Below, piece after piece: positions 43,706 through 53,357 of a stretch of DNA of 64,000 nt. Made by a program: the position numbers and the translations under genes. A model generated the notes under the pieces. The model searched no databases. It was not told the origin of the DNA and worked only from the letters and a program-made list of their open reading frames with translations. Positions within the stretch are counted from its first letter, which is position 1. Every line of letters begins with the position of its first letter. This DNA is from Dromiciops gliroides (taxonomy: Eukaryota; Chordata; Mammalia; Microbiotheria; Microbiotheriidae), in contig NC_057862.1 in the NCBI RefSeq assembly GCF_019393635.1, positions 92,475,659 to 92,539,658 on the forward strand, read 5' to 3'.

Positions 43706-46627
43706 AGAAATAAGGTCTTTATCAGAAGTACTGGCCATAAAAATTGTTTCCCAGCTTTCTGCATCCCTTCTAATTTTGGATGCATTGCTTCTGTTTGTAC
43801 AAAACCTTTTTAATTTAATGTAATCAAAATCATCCATTTTGCATTTCATAATATTTTCTCTTGTTTGGTGATAAACTGTTCTTCTTTCTAAAGATCTGAA
43901 AGGTAGACTACTCCTTCCTCTCCTAATTTACCTATGGTATCACTTCTTATGTCTAAATTATGTACCCATTTTGACCTTATTTTAGTATAAGGTGTAAGCT
44001 GTTGGTCTATGCCTAATTTCTGCCATACTATCTTCTAGTTTTCCCAGCAGTTTTTGTCAAATACTGAATTCCTATCCCAGAAGCTGGAGTCTTTGGGTTT
44101 ATCATACAGTACATTACTAATGTCATTTAATCCTGTGTCTCCTGTGCCTAGCCTATTCCATTGATCCTCCACTATATTTCTTAGCCAGTACCAGATAGTT
44201 TTGATGACTGCTGCTTTATAGTAGAGCTTCAGATTTGGTACAGCTAACCCACCTTCCTGTGCACTTTTGCATTATTTCCCTTGATATTCTTGACTTTTTG
44301 TTTATCCAGATGAATTTTGTTATTCTTTTTCCTAGCTCTATAAAATAATTTTTAGCTAGTCTGATTGGTATGGCACTGAATAAGTACATTAATTTAGGTA
44401 GAATTGTCATTTTTATTATATTAGCTATGCCTATCCATGAGCAATTGATTTTTTATATCTGATTTGATTTGTGTGAAAAGTGTTTGGTAATTGTGTTCAT
44501 AGAGTTCCTGGGTTTGTCTTGGCAAGTAGACTCCCAAGTATTTTATATTATCTACCATTACTTTAAATGCAATTTCTCTTTCTATCTCTTGTTGCTGGAC
44601 TTTGTTGGTCATGTTTAGAAATGCTGATGATTTATGTGGATTTATTTTATATCCTGCTACTTTGCTAAAGTTGTTAATTGTTTCAAGTAATTTTTGAGTT
44701 GATTCTCTAGGAGTCTCTAAGTATACCACCATATCATCTGCAAAGAGTGATAGTTTTGTTTCCCCCTTGCCTATTCTAATTACTTTAATTTCTTTTTCTT
44801 CTCTGATTGCTAATGCTAACATTTCTAGTACAATATTAAATAATAGGGGTGATAATGAACATCCCTATTTCACCCCTGATCTTATTGGGAAGGCCTCTAA
44901 CTTATCTCCATTACATATAATGCTTACTGATGGTTTTAGGTAGATACTGCTTATTATTTTAAGGAAAGCTCCACCTATTCCTAAGGTCTCTGGTGTTTTT
45001 ATTCGGAATGGGTGCTATATTTTTTTCAAAAGCTTTCTCTGCATCTGTTGAGATAATCATATGATTTTGGTTATTTTTCTTATTGAAGTTATTGATTATG
45101 TTAATAGTTTTCCTAATGTTGAACCAGCCCTGCATTCCTGGTATAAATCCTACCTGGTCATAGTGTATTATCCTGGTGATCACTTGCTGTAATCTCCTTG
45201 TTAATATCTTATTTAAGATTTTAGCATCAATATTCATTAGGGAAATTGGTCTATGATTTTCTTTCTCTGTTTTTGCTCTGCCTGGTTTTGATATCACCAC
45301 CATATTTGTGTCATAAAATGAATTTGGTAGAACTTCTTCACCTATTTTTCCAAATAATTTGTATAATATTGGAATTAATTGTTCTTTAAATATTTGGTAG
45401 AATTCACCTGCAAATCCATCTGGCCCTGGGTTTTTTTTCTTAGGGAGTTCATTAATGGCTTGTTCAATTTCTTTTTCTAATATGGGCTTATTTAAGGATT
45501 TTATTTCCTCTTCAGTTAACCTGGGCAGTTTGTATTTTTGTAAATATTTATCCATTTCATTTATATTGTTAAATTTATTGGCATATAGTTGGGCAAAATA
45601 GTTCCTAATTATTGATTTAATTTCCACTTCATTGGTGGTAAGATCACCCCTTTCATTTTTTATACTGGTAATTTGGTTTTCTTCTTTCTTTTTTAAAATC
45701 AAATTAACCAGTGGTTTATCTATTTTATTGTTTTTTTTTTCATAAAACCAGCCTTAGTTTTATTGATTAATTCTATAGTTTTCTTGCTTTCAATTTTATT
45801 AATTTCTCCTTTAATTTTCAGGATTTCTAATTTGTTCTTTTTCTAGCTTTTTAAGTTGCATGCCCAATTCATTGATCTCCTCTTTCTTGTTTTTATTCAT
45901 GTAAGCAGTTAGAGCTATAAAATTTTCCCTAAGCACTGCTTTGGCTGCATCCCATTGATTTTGGTATGTTGTCTCATTATTGTCATTCTCTTGGATGAAG
46001 TTATTGATTGTTTCTATGATTTGTTGTTTGACTCACTCATTCTTTAGAATGAAATTATTTAGTTTCCTTATTCTTTCACCCTATTCCTCCTCACCAGCGT
46101 CTTGCTTCTTACCCCTGCCTCCCCCAATCTTCCCTCCCTTTTTATCACCCCCTCCCTTTTCTCTACCCTTTTCTTCCTTGCTTTTGCCTTCCCTTCTATC
46201 AGTCCCCTACTTTCCCCTTTGCCTTACAGTTCCATAAAGAATAAGCTAGGTTTCTTTATCCAAAAGAATGTATATGTTATTCCCTCTTTGAATCAAAGCT
46301 AGTGAGAGTAGGGTTGAAACAATGTTCACCCCTCCCTTATTTCCCTCTATTGTAATAGGATTTTTTCACCTCTTCGTATGATGTAATTCACCCCATTCCA
46401 CATCCCCTTTCCTCTTCTCCTCATAAACTCCATTTTTAACCCCTTAATTTTCTTGATATCATCATATCAAACACAGTTTATATTTATACCCTCTATGTAT
46501 AATCCTTGTCTGCCCAAATACATATACAATTCTCAAGAGTTAAAAGTATTATCTTCCCATGTAGGGATGTAAACAGTTTAGCCTTATTGAGTAACCCCCC
46601 CCCCGGCGCCGCCCCATTTACCTTTTT

Positions 46628-47133
46628 AAACTTCTCTTGAGTCTTGTATGTTAAGATCAAATTTTCTATTGAGATCTGGTCTTTTCATCAGGAAACCTTG
46701 AAAGTCCCCAATTTCATTCAATGCCCATCTTTTCCCCTGAAAGAGAATAATCAATTTTGCTGGGTAATAGATTCTTGGTTGCAATTCAAGCTCCTTTGCC
46801 TTCTGGAATATAATATTCCAAGCCATGTGATCCTTTAATTGAAGCTGACAGGTCCTGAGCAATCCTGACTGTGGCTCCATGATATTTAAATTGTTTCTTT
46901 CTGGCTACTTGGAGTATTTTCTCCTTCACCTGATAATTCTGGAATTTGGCTATAATATTCCTTGGAGTTTTCCTTTTGAGGTCTCTTTCAGGAGGTGATT
47001 GGTGGATTCTTTCAATGATGATTTTATCCTCTGATTCTATAATATCAGGGCAGTTCTCCTTAATAATTTTCTGGAATATGGTGTCTAGACTCTTTTTCTG
47101 ATCATGACTTTAAGGCAGTCCAATGATTCTCAA
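46628..47133 (-). pseudogene. L1 ORF1 remnant, C-terminal two thirds only
   Basis: It starts abruptly in the RRM-like segment ('LRIIGLP', with a frameshift near 47,112). It continues through a piece with several disruptions to the C-terminal domain at 46,880-46,626 ('AWNIIFQKAKELELQPRIYY', 'LIILFQGKRWALNEIGDF'). The coiled-coil half is absent: the 5' leader joins directly to this piece. Compare the more complete ORF1 at 36.5-37.6 kb. Confidence 0.85.
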
Positions 47134-47542
47134 TTGTCCTATGTGTGGCCATTCATCTATCAACCTGCCCTTCCAGCTGGTGCAGGTGGGTTTCTCCACT
47201 GTCCTGCTGCTCCACCAGCTTGTTGAGACAGGATCCAGGGGCCTCAGTTGCTCGGCTGTGGCCCATAGCTTTCTGCCAACTTGCCCTGACCCCTTGGCAC
47301 TGCGATGCCGCAGTTTGCTGTGCCTCCCTTTTGCCCCAGTAAGACCGACCTTTCCTGAAGTCTTCTAAATTATCTCTGCTTGGAAGACTGTGTCTCTCTG
47401 TCTCTTTGCAGGTCCTGTAGTTTCAGAATCCATTTAGAGGCTTGATGTAATGTTTTCTTTTTTGGGGGGGGGAACAGAAGGAGAGCTCGGCGATTTGCTG
47501 GCTACTCTCCAGCATCTTGGCTCAGCCCCACCCCCACCCCCA
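47134..47542 (-). promoter_or_regulatory. L1 5' leader / internal promoter region
   Basis: This GC-rich segment, read on the minus strand from 'tgagccaagatgctggagagtagccagcaaatcgccgagctc', matches the 5' ends of the L1-type copies at 36.2 and 62.1 kb. L1 5' leaders hold an internal RNA polymerase II promoter. A 'caagatgctgg'-like motif at its start could be a YY1-like site ('caagatgg'). That is inference, and activity cannot be judged. Confidence 0.55.
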
Positions 47543-47579
47543 CTGCTTCTTTATTATCTGTTAACCTCCCTTATAGGAA

Positions 47580-47822
47580 GAACCAGGCAGCTAGTTGGTG
47601 CAGTGAATAGAGCTCCTGATCTTGACTCAGGAACATCTGAGTTCAAATCTGGCTACAGACATTTATTAGTTATGTGACCCTGGCTAAATCACTTAACCTG
47701 TTTGCCTCGGTTTCCTCATCTATAAAATAAGTTGGAAAAAGAAATGGCAAACCACTCTAGTATCTTTGCTAGGAAAACTCCAAATGGGGTCCAAAGATCC
47801 ACACATGACTGAAACAACAACA
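47580..47822 (+). mobile_element. SINE with RTE-type 3' tail
   Basis: The tRNA-like head 'ggcagctagttggtgcagtgaatagag' and the B-box 'gagttcaaatctgg' are followed by the RTE-type tail: 'aaagaaatggcaaaccactctagtatctttgctaggaaaactccaaatggggtc', then 'cacatgactgaaacaacaacagc'. It is full-length and well preserved. Confidence 0.88.
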
Positions 47823-48706
47823 GCAAAAATAGGAAGGATCATGTCTACTACATCTTTTGAATTTTCTTCCACCATTTCCACTTTCCTTAGGCCTTTAACA
47901 CCATGTTCTAGAAGATTCTTGGTACAGTTAATTCTGGAAAACAAATATGGGTTGAGTAGTTACACTCTTGGTTCCTAGGTATGGACAAATCATACATCAA
48001 AGATAATAATAGCTTGCCTTTGGAGTAAGGTCTTTCTAAATTGCTTACTTTCTTTTCTAAGTGCCAAATATGGATAAGATTAAAACCACAGACTTCCTGT
48101 GAACATTGGCAAATTATCATCAACTCTGAACATGTCAGTGTCTGTTGTAAACTTTCCAAATGCTAGTATTTGTATGACCTTAAATTGTTCATACAGGTGT
48201 TTGATTCTTTTATGTTGACTAAACACTCTAAGTTTGCTAAGTACTGACTATAAACTACATTGACTGGAATAAAATCCATGATCCTCAGACCAAAGCCAGA
48301 AAAACAAACAAAAAATCTCCCTCCTCCCTTCCTCTCCCATTTCCAAAGTGCCCCACAATTTTCTCTGCTATAAATATTTTCTAGTGGCCTTTTATTTACT
48401 GTAGCTTTTTTATAGTTTGTCAAGTGGTCCTTAATAGACTGATTTTAATATGGGGAAAACCAACTGGAACAGACTGCTCCAGCCCTGACCCACAGCATTA
48501 AGGGACATGCACACACCAGGCAACTTTTGAAAATTGTGCTCTTATGTGCTACTTCTCTATGGGAGGTTTTAATCCTTCACAGAAAGTAGTATAAAAGTGC
48601 ACCATTAAAGACATGCCTCCATGCCATGGCAATTATAATTTTCTGCATTAAATTCTGTGTTTATAAGATTTTCCATTAAAATTTGCATCCCTAGTTATAC
48701 TTCCCC
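47823..48706. other. Intergenic DNA, nothing recognised
   Basis: There are only short frames, and no named repeat. Confidence 0.35.
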
Positions 48707-48721
48707 TTGTGTTATACTTTT

Positions 48722-48873
48722 CTTTCTTTCTTTTTTTGCAGGGCAATGAGGGTTAAGTGACTTGCTCAGGCTCACACAGCTAGTAAGTGTCAAGTGTCTG
48801 AGGTCAGATTTGAATTCAGGTCCTCCTGAATCCAGGGCCAGTGCTTTATCTACTGCACCACCTAGCTACCCCC
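48722..48873 (-). mobile_element. tRNA-derived marsupial SINE, first of two at one target site
   Basis: This is a full-length minus-strand copy. It is flanked by 'ttgtgttatactttt' (48,707-48,721) and 'tgtgttatacttta' (48,874-48,887). The right-hand flank is shared with the next SINE. Confidence 0.94.
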
Positions 48874-48887
48874 TGTGTTATACTTTA

Positions 48888-49035
48888 TTTATTTATTTTA
48901 GTGAGGCAATTGGAGTTAAGTGACTTGCCCAGGGTCACACAGCTAGTAAGTGTTAAGTGTCTGAGGCTGGATTTGAACTCCATTACTCCTGACTCCAGGG
49001 CCGGTGCTCTATCCACTGTGCCACCTAGCTGCCCC
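48888..49035 (-). mobile_element. tRNA-derived marsupial SINE, second of two at one target site
   Basis: This is a full-length minus-strand copy. It is flanked by 'tgtgttatacttta' at 48,874-48,887 and 49,036-49,049. It differs from its neighbour at several diagnostic places ('gaggcaattgg' against 'gggcaatgagg'), so the pair is not a local duplication of one SINE. Confidence 0.94.
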
Positions 49036-49139
49036 TGTGTTATACTTTAAATAGCTTGGTCTACCAGTAATCTCAACTCCAATACTCCTTCAAGGAAGTT
49101 TAAGGGAAAAGCAGTGGTAGAAGAGGTTAGGTTTTGTTA

Positions 49140-50290
49140 AAGTCTCTCATGCTCTCTTGGTGGAGAATTTGGAGAGATTTGCAGTGGACTATTGTACAGT
49201 TATGGGGATTCAGATCAATCAGTGATGGGCCAATGTCAGTTTAGAAGGAGGATTCTTGGACAGTGTTCCAGAAATCTGTCCTTACCCCTGTGCTATTTAA
49301 CTTTTTAAAAAATCAGTGACTTGTAAAAAAACTCAGAGGGCATGATTATCATATTTTCAGATGATATAAATACTTAGCATAGTGGATGAAAGATTTAAAA
49401 AACATCTTGACAGGCTGAGTTATTAAGCCAAGGTACAAATATGATGTCTTATGTTTAGATTTAAAAGTCATTTTCACATGTTGAAAGCAAGGAAATCAGG
49501 ATTAGATAGTAGTTTATCCAAAAAGAGTTCTGAAAAAAAAGAGTTCTGGGAGTTGTGGAGAAGTGCAATCTCAATATGGCAGCCATAAAACACTCGGTTA
49601 AGTTTTCTTTTTTCCCTTTTCTTTATTTTGCAGGGCAATGAGGTTTAAGTGACTTGCCCAGGGTCACACAACTAGCAAGTGTCAAGTGTCTAAGGCTGGA
49701 TTTGAACTCACATCCTCCTGAATCCAGGGTTGGTGCTTTATCCACTGTGCCACCTACCTGCCCCTATATTAGGTTTTTTAAAAAGAAGAATAATATCCTG
49801 GACAAGGGAAATGAAAAATAGTCCTATTATATGCTGCTCTAGTCAGACCTTATCTGGAGTAATGGATTCAGTTTTAGGTGCTATATTTGAGGAAAGACAT
49901 TGATAAACTGGCGATCATTCAGAGGAGATTGATGAAGGATTACAAGATCATGCAAGCCTTCTGAGGAAGATCTGGGAGAAAAAGAGATAGGATTTTCAAG
50001 GAATGGCATGCATAGAAGTGATTAGAGTTGTTCCACTTTGCCCCAAAGGGAAGAACTCAGAATGATAAATGGAAGTTGCAGGGTAATGGATTTCAGCTTC
50101 TTGTAAGATAACAAGGACTTAATTAATAGATATATCCTTTTGAAAACACAATGAGGGAGTAATAGACCTCACAAAAAATTTAAAGCAAAGATGAATACCC
50201 ATTTGTGGATACTGAGGAGGGGATTCTTGATCAGATACAATTTGGATTGGATCTCCTTTGAAGTCCCTTCAGTCCCTGAGATCATTTGAG
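49140..50290 (+). mobile_element. CR1/L3 LINE fragment with the end of its reverse transcriptase
   Basis: The part at 49,260-49,420 reads like the C-terminal side of a CR1-type reverse transcriptase: 'LCYLTF'-like, then 'EGMIIIFSDDINT', where the conserved motif is F-A-D-D. After a SINE insertion the CR1/L3 3' region follows ('tagtcagaccttatctggagtaatgg', 'ggaaagacattgataaactgg', 'cattcagaggagattgatgaagg', 'tcgatcagat...ggattggatctcctttgaagtcccttcag'). It has many stops and is an old fossil. Confidence 0.68.
49610..49766 (-). mobile_element. tRNA-derived marsupial SINE inside the CR1/L3 LINE
   Basis: This is a full-length minus-strand copy that splits the LINE. A clear duplication is not seen; 'taagttttctttttt' and 'attaggttttttaaa' are only weakly alike. 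Confidence 0.9.
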
Positions 50291-51867
50291 TGAAGGACTA
50301 GGGAGACATAGATTTGATATGTTTTGGTCGTTCTTACATTTAGTCTAAAATAGCTTTTGATGGATTGGTTCCAGTTTTGGGGATGGAGGGAGAGAGAGAG
50401 AGATAGAGAGCGGTGGGGGGAGGGAGAAGAGAGACTGATTTAAGATTGCTCAGTAGACCAAATAAAGCTAATCTCCCTGGTTCTCCTGCTATAAAACACC
50501 ACCACCACCATCATCTCTTAATTTCTTATGGTCTCACCTATAAGAACAGCAAATCCATCCCTCTAAGGAATTGGCCAATTGTTCTGTCTTTTCTTCCAGT
50601 AACATTTCTTCTTTTTATTTTATTTTACAACATTGGCAAGATGTTAACTGCAGCATATGGGGTTGACTGGAAAAATTGCTGCAGATGAACCTGGTACACC
50701 CTTTCTCTCCCTCTCTCTTCATGGACAGGTCTTCTTTGCTCCTCTGGACAAAATGAACAACCAAGTTGGAAAAGGGCAGTCATTGTGGCTCCTATCCCTG
50801 TTTTACTCAGAGCCTTACAGAACCCATGGAGCTGTCCTCAGTGCTGAACCTCTTCCTGTAGCAACTCTCTCTCCCTTAAGTCCCTCTCATTGGAAGGGAA
50901 ACAGAAGGGAAAAAATAGCAGTGGTGCGAGGGGAGGGGGGCAGTGGTGGCAGAGAGTTGGCTGGGTGGGACTGGAATAAAGGAATATATAGGAATGTACC
51001 TAGCCAAAATGCCCCCAAATGTGGTGAAAGTTTGTGTAGTTACTCCTCACAGCAACCTCTAAATATTAAATCATTACGGCAGACTACCATAAATGCTCGT
51101 ATTGAATGACAGAAGCAGTCTAAGTCAAAAAACACAGTAGAGTCCAAAATTATTCGGTTTCACCATCACATACTTTGTTTCCACCATTTCCATTATCCCC
51201 ACCAAGTTCCTTTTAGATCCTAAATGGAGCTTGCAGGACTAAATGCTGAGTTTAGATCCTTGCACTTGAACCCTTTCCTTGATAATTAATAAAGGTGCTT
51301 CATATATCTACAACTTCCAACCTCCTTTCTTTTCATATCCAGGGTTTTGCCAAAGAGGCAGAAGCAGAGTAATCAGAACCACCTACAGCAGTAAGTTTTA
51401 AAAATCTCGTATTTCCTTACTACTTGAGTTCTGTAACTTCTTACCTACAATCCATTTCTCGTGGTCCCCTTTCCTCATTATTATACAAATTTATTTTGTA
51501 GCTCCTTAACCAGATGCATACAAATGCAAAAATGGCAGAGTCAAAATAAAGGGAAGAGGGAAGTGGAGTGACCATGGGAGAGGCTCTCTCTTCATCCATT
51601 CTCAAACAACTATTGCCCTCTAGTAAACTACTGGATCTAGTTCATTATCCAAGGAGAGACTAGTTATGACACTGTAGTGATGGTAAAGAAATCTGGGGAG
51701 GTACTTCTGCTGTCTACCAGTACTGATGACCCAGAACTCTGGGCACCAGCCCAAATACACCAGGTAAGGTTATGTTCCAGGATCTGGTTCCACTTGGTCA
51801 CCCATCAGGTGGTAATTTTTATAGGAATTAAAGTACATCTTGCATATATTTGCATGTAGTGTGTAAT
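50291..51867. other. Intergenic DNA upstream of the PRLHR relic
   Basis: There is no named repeat. A GA-rich patch lies at 50,386-50,445. Two overlapping plus-strand frames (50,413-50,688 and 50,657-51,109, the second 150 codons) have no recognisable domain. Splice-like signals are present: an acceptor 'ttcttttcatatccag' ending at 51,342, a donor 'gca|gtaagt' at 51,391, and a donor 'cag|gtaagg' at 51,764. They could mark lost 5' untranslated exons of the gene below. Confidence 0.35.
51764..51769 (+). promoter_or_regulatory. Candidate splice donor upstream of the PRLHR relic
   Basis: The sequence CAG|GTAAGG is a near-perfect donor, 522 bp before the acceptor at 52,285. The two would bound a small intron in front of the receptor coding region. 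Such matches also arise by chance. Confidence 0.3.
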
Positions 51868-52080
51868 TCATTCAACCAACATTTATTAAATGCCAACTGT
51901 GAGCAACACTCTGCCCTAGGAATTGAGGAGTTGAAAAAAGAACATGACATGTTTTCTTTCCTTGTAGAAAATAAGACATCCATAAATATAATACAAATGA
52001 AAATACATGTTTAATGTATTGAATGTAATGAATGAATATGAAGTACTATAAGATAAGGTGAGGTAGAAATATTTTAAAAT
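51868..52080 (-). repeat. L2/L3-type LINE 3' fragment
   Basis: The sequence 'attcattcaaccaacatttattaaatgccaactgtgagcaacactctgccctagg' is the L2/L3 3' end read on the minus strand. If the donor and acceptor flanking it were real, this would lie inside the intron. Confidence 0.6.
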
Positions 52081-52269
52081 GCAATGTTGTGCCATATCCA
52101 TGTAGAATGGAATACATACATACATACATATATATATTATATATATATATACACACATATATGTAATAGGTATATATAATGTACAGATGCATATACAAAT
52201 TTCGGGATTTGGGTGTGGAAGTATGGAAGCATCTTCTCTATTCATTAATATACACACAGGTCTGACCTC

Positions 52270-52285
52270 ACTTTTTTCTCTTCAG
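52270..52285 (+). promoter_or_regulatory. Candidate splice acceptor before the PRLHR relic
   Basis: A strong polypyrimidine tract runs into AG ('cttttttctcttcag'), ending 67 bp before the presumed start codon. From memory, mammalian PRLHR has an intron in its 5' untranslated region, so a retained acceptor here would argue against a retrocopy. Confidence 0.45.
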
Positions 52286-52352
52286 ACAAGTATCCACAGA
52301 CTCAGGATCCACTTAAAGCCCTGCAGGCCCTGGTCAACACCATTGGCTGCAG

Positions 52353-53357
52353 ATGTCAGGAAATGCCTACCAGAGCACAACAGGAGCCTCTAGCAATGGG
52401 ACATCTAGAAGTTCGGGCCAGGAGTGGGAACCCTCATTCATTCCAGTGCCTACAGCTGGTATAACAGCTAAATGGGATGATCCTGTTTTTGTATGTTATG
52501 GTGATGCTGGTGGGACTGGTGGGCAACTGTTTCCTCATATAGGTGACTGCACAGGTGTACAAGATGCACAATGTGACCAGCTTTCTCATCAGTAATCTGG
52601 CTTTCTCTGATGTACTTGTGTGTTGCATGCATGCCCTTGACCTTAGTTTATGCTAGGTGATGAGAAAGTTGGCTGGGTGTGCCATTTGATTTTCTTTCTG
52701 TAACCAGCAGATATTTTTATATATTTATCCTGACTACCATCACTGGGGACTCCTGCTTCATGCTGGTGCACCCAATTTACTGACATTTTTTCCCCTGTGC
52801 CTTAGTGCCCATGTGATATTAGCTATCTGGGCATTATCTGCATGTCTGCCACAGTGCATACCGGGTGGAGCTGAAGTCTTATGGGATGAGGCTCTGTGAG
52901 GGGTTGCCAGGAATGTCAGCACCAAGTCTATGACTGGGGTCTTTGTTACTGGTTTATGCTACTGGTCATTTGCCTACTCCCTTTGCTGGTCATCCTGATG
53001 TCCTACATATGAATCTCATTCAAGCTTCAGAAATGGGTTGTGTCAGGCTGTGTTACCCAAAGCTAAGCTGATTGGGACAGGGCATAGTGCCATAGTACCT
53101 TCTGCTTGTTAGTGGTTGTGGTTATAATATTTGCTGTCTGCTGGTTGTCTCTGCATATTTTTAACCTGCTGTGGAATTTCAATTCTGATTCCTTTGACCC
53201 CTATGTATTTGAGTTGGTTTGCTCTGCCTGCTACTACCTTTTCACCTATGGCTGGCTCCATTACAGCTTCCATGAGATGTTGCAGAGAGTGCTATTCTCT
53301 TGGCCCTGGAAGATTTCACCCTATGCACAGAACATGGCTGTCAGTATTGTTGTCTAG
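52353..53357 (+). pseudogene. PRLHR: Prolactin-releasing-peptide receptor (PRLHR/GPR10) pseudogene
   Basis: PRLHR is a class A G-protein-coupled receptor for prolactin-releasing peptide at the plasma membrane, linked to feeding and stress. The pieces align in order with mammalian PRLHR. They are the N-terminus with an N-glycosylation sequon (SSNGTS), 'FQCLQLV' and TM1 'LVGLVGNC', 'MHNVTSFLISNLAFSDVL' (TM2), 'PLTLVYA', 'CHLIFFL', 'ILTTI', 'LVHP', 'VILAIWALSA' (TM4), 'VELKSYGMRLCE' (loop 2), 'LLPLLVILMSY' (TM5), 'GCVTQS', 'ADWDRA', '[14 protein letters not shown]' (TM6) and a tail ending 'QNMAVSIVV'. Lesions include 4-bp duplications near 52,435 and 52,624, stops at 52,462 and 52,540, a stop in place of Gln after 'CHLIFFL', DRY changed to DSC, a stop after 'MSY', and loss of about 11 residues in TM7 with NPxxY degraded. 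The length of 1,005 bp compares with about 1,110 expected. It is clearly dead. Whether another intact copy exists cannot be seen here. Confidence 0.93.

Larger units (their letters stand above)
42690..46075 (-). pseudogene. L1 ORF2 remnant: reverse transcriptase and C-terminal region, no endonuclease
   Basis: ORF2p is the L1 endonuclease/reverse transcriptase that copies L1 RNA at nicked target DNA. Here the code begins after the endonuclease domain, near 'TYQNQWDAAKAVLRENFIAL' (about 45,950). A long open stretch follows at 45,702-44,959, with the RT fingers and palm ('[20 protein letters not shown]', '[19 protein letters not shown]', '[14 protein letters not shown]'). At 44,822-44,421 the catalytic 'FADDMVVYLETPRES' motif and thumb are readable. 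A stop interrupts the 'GVRQGCPLSP' motif, seen here as 'GVK', stop, 'GCSLSP'. The Cys/His and C-terminal region ('CTKIFITALFVVARNWK') is at 42,978-42,673. Several frameshifts and two SINEs make it nonfunctional. Confidence 0.88.
42293..47542 (-). mobile_element. Long L1 LINE with two internal deletions and two nested SINEs
   Basis: Read on the minus strand, this ~5.25-kb element has the 5' leader (47,542-47,134), a partial ORF1 (47,133-46,628), an inter-ORF spacer (about 46,620-46,080), a partial ORF2 (about 46,075-42,690) and a 3' UTR (to 42,293). The short repeat 'ctgcttcttt' at 42,283-42,292 and 47,543-47,552 fits a target-site duplication. Against a full L1, the first half of ORF1 (~640 bp) and the endonuclease part of ORF2 (~700 bp) are missing, although both outer ends are present. 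SINEs at 43.3 and 43.5 kb came later. Confidence 0.88.

Noticed and set aside
44959..45702. 247-codon minus-strand frame as a possible functional reverse transcriptase or retroviral pol
   Set aside because: Its motifs are those of L1 ORF2p. It is bounded by stops and frameshifts and lacks the endonuclease part, so it is a dead LINE.
46590..46620. Poly-C / 'ggcgccgcccc' patch as a CpG island promoter
   Set aside because: It is only about 20 bp long within the L1 inter-ORF spacer, and the surroundings are AT-rich.
48707..49049. SINE pair with repeated spacers as a possible CRISPR-like array
   Set aside because: The repeats are target-site duplications of two SINEs in a vertebrate genome. There are no regular short repeats and no associated genes.
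52353..53357. PRLHR relic as a working gene with introns at the disruptions
   Set aside because: The coding region of PRLHR is in one exon in mammals (from memory). The breaks are single stops and 4-bp shifts without splice sites, and key motifs are lost.
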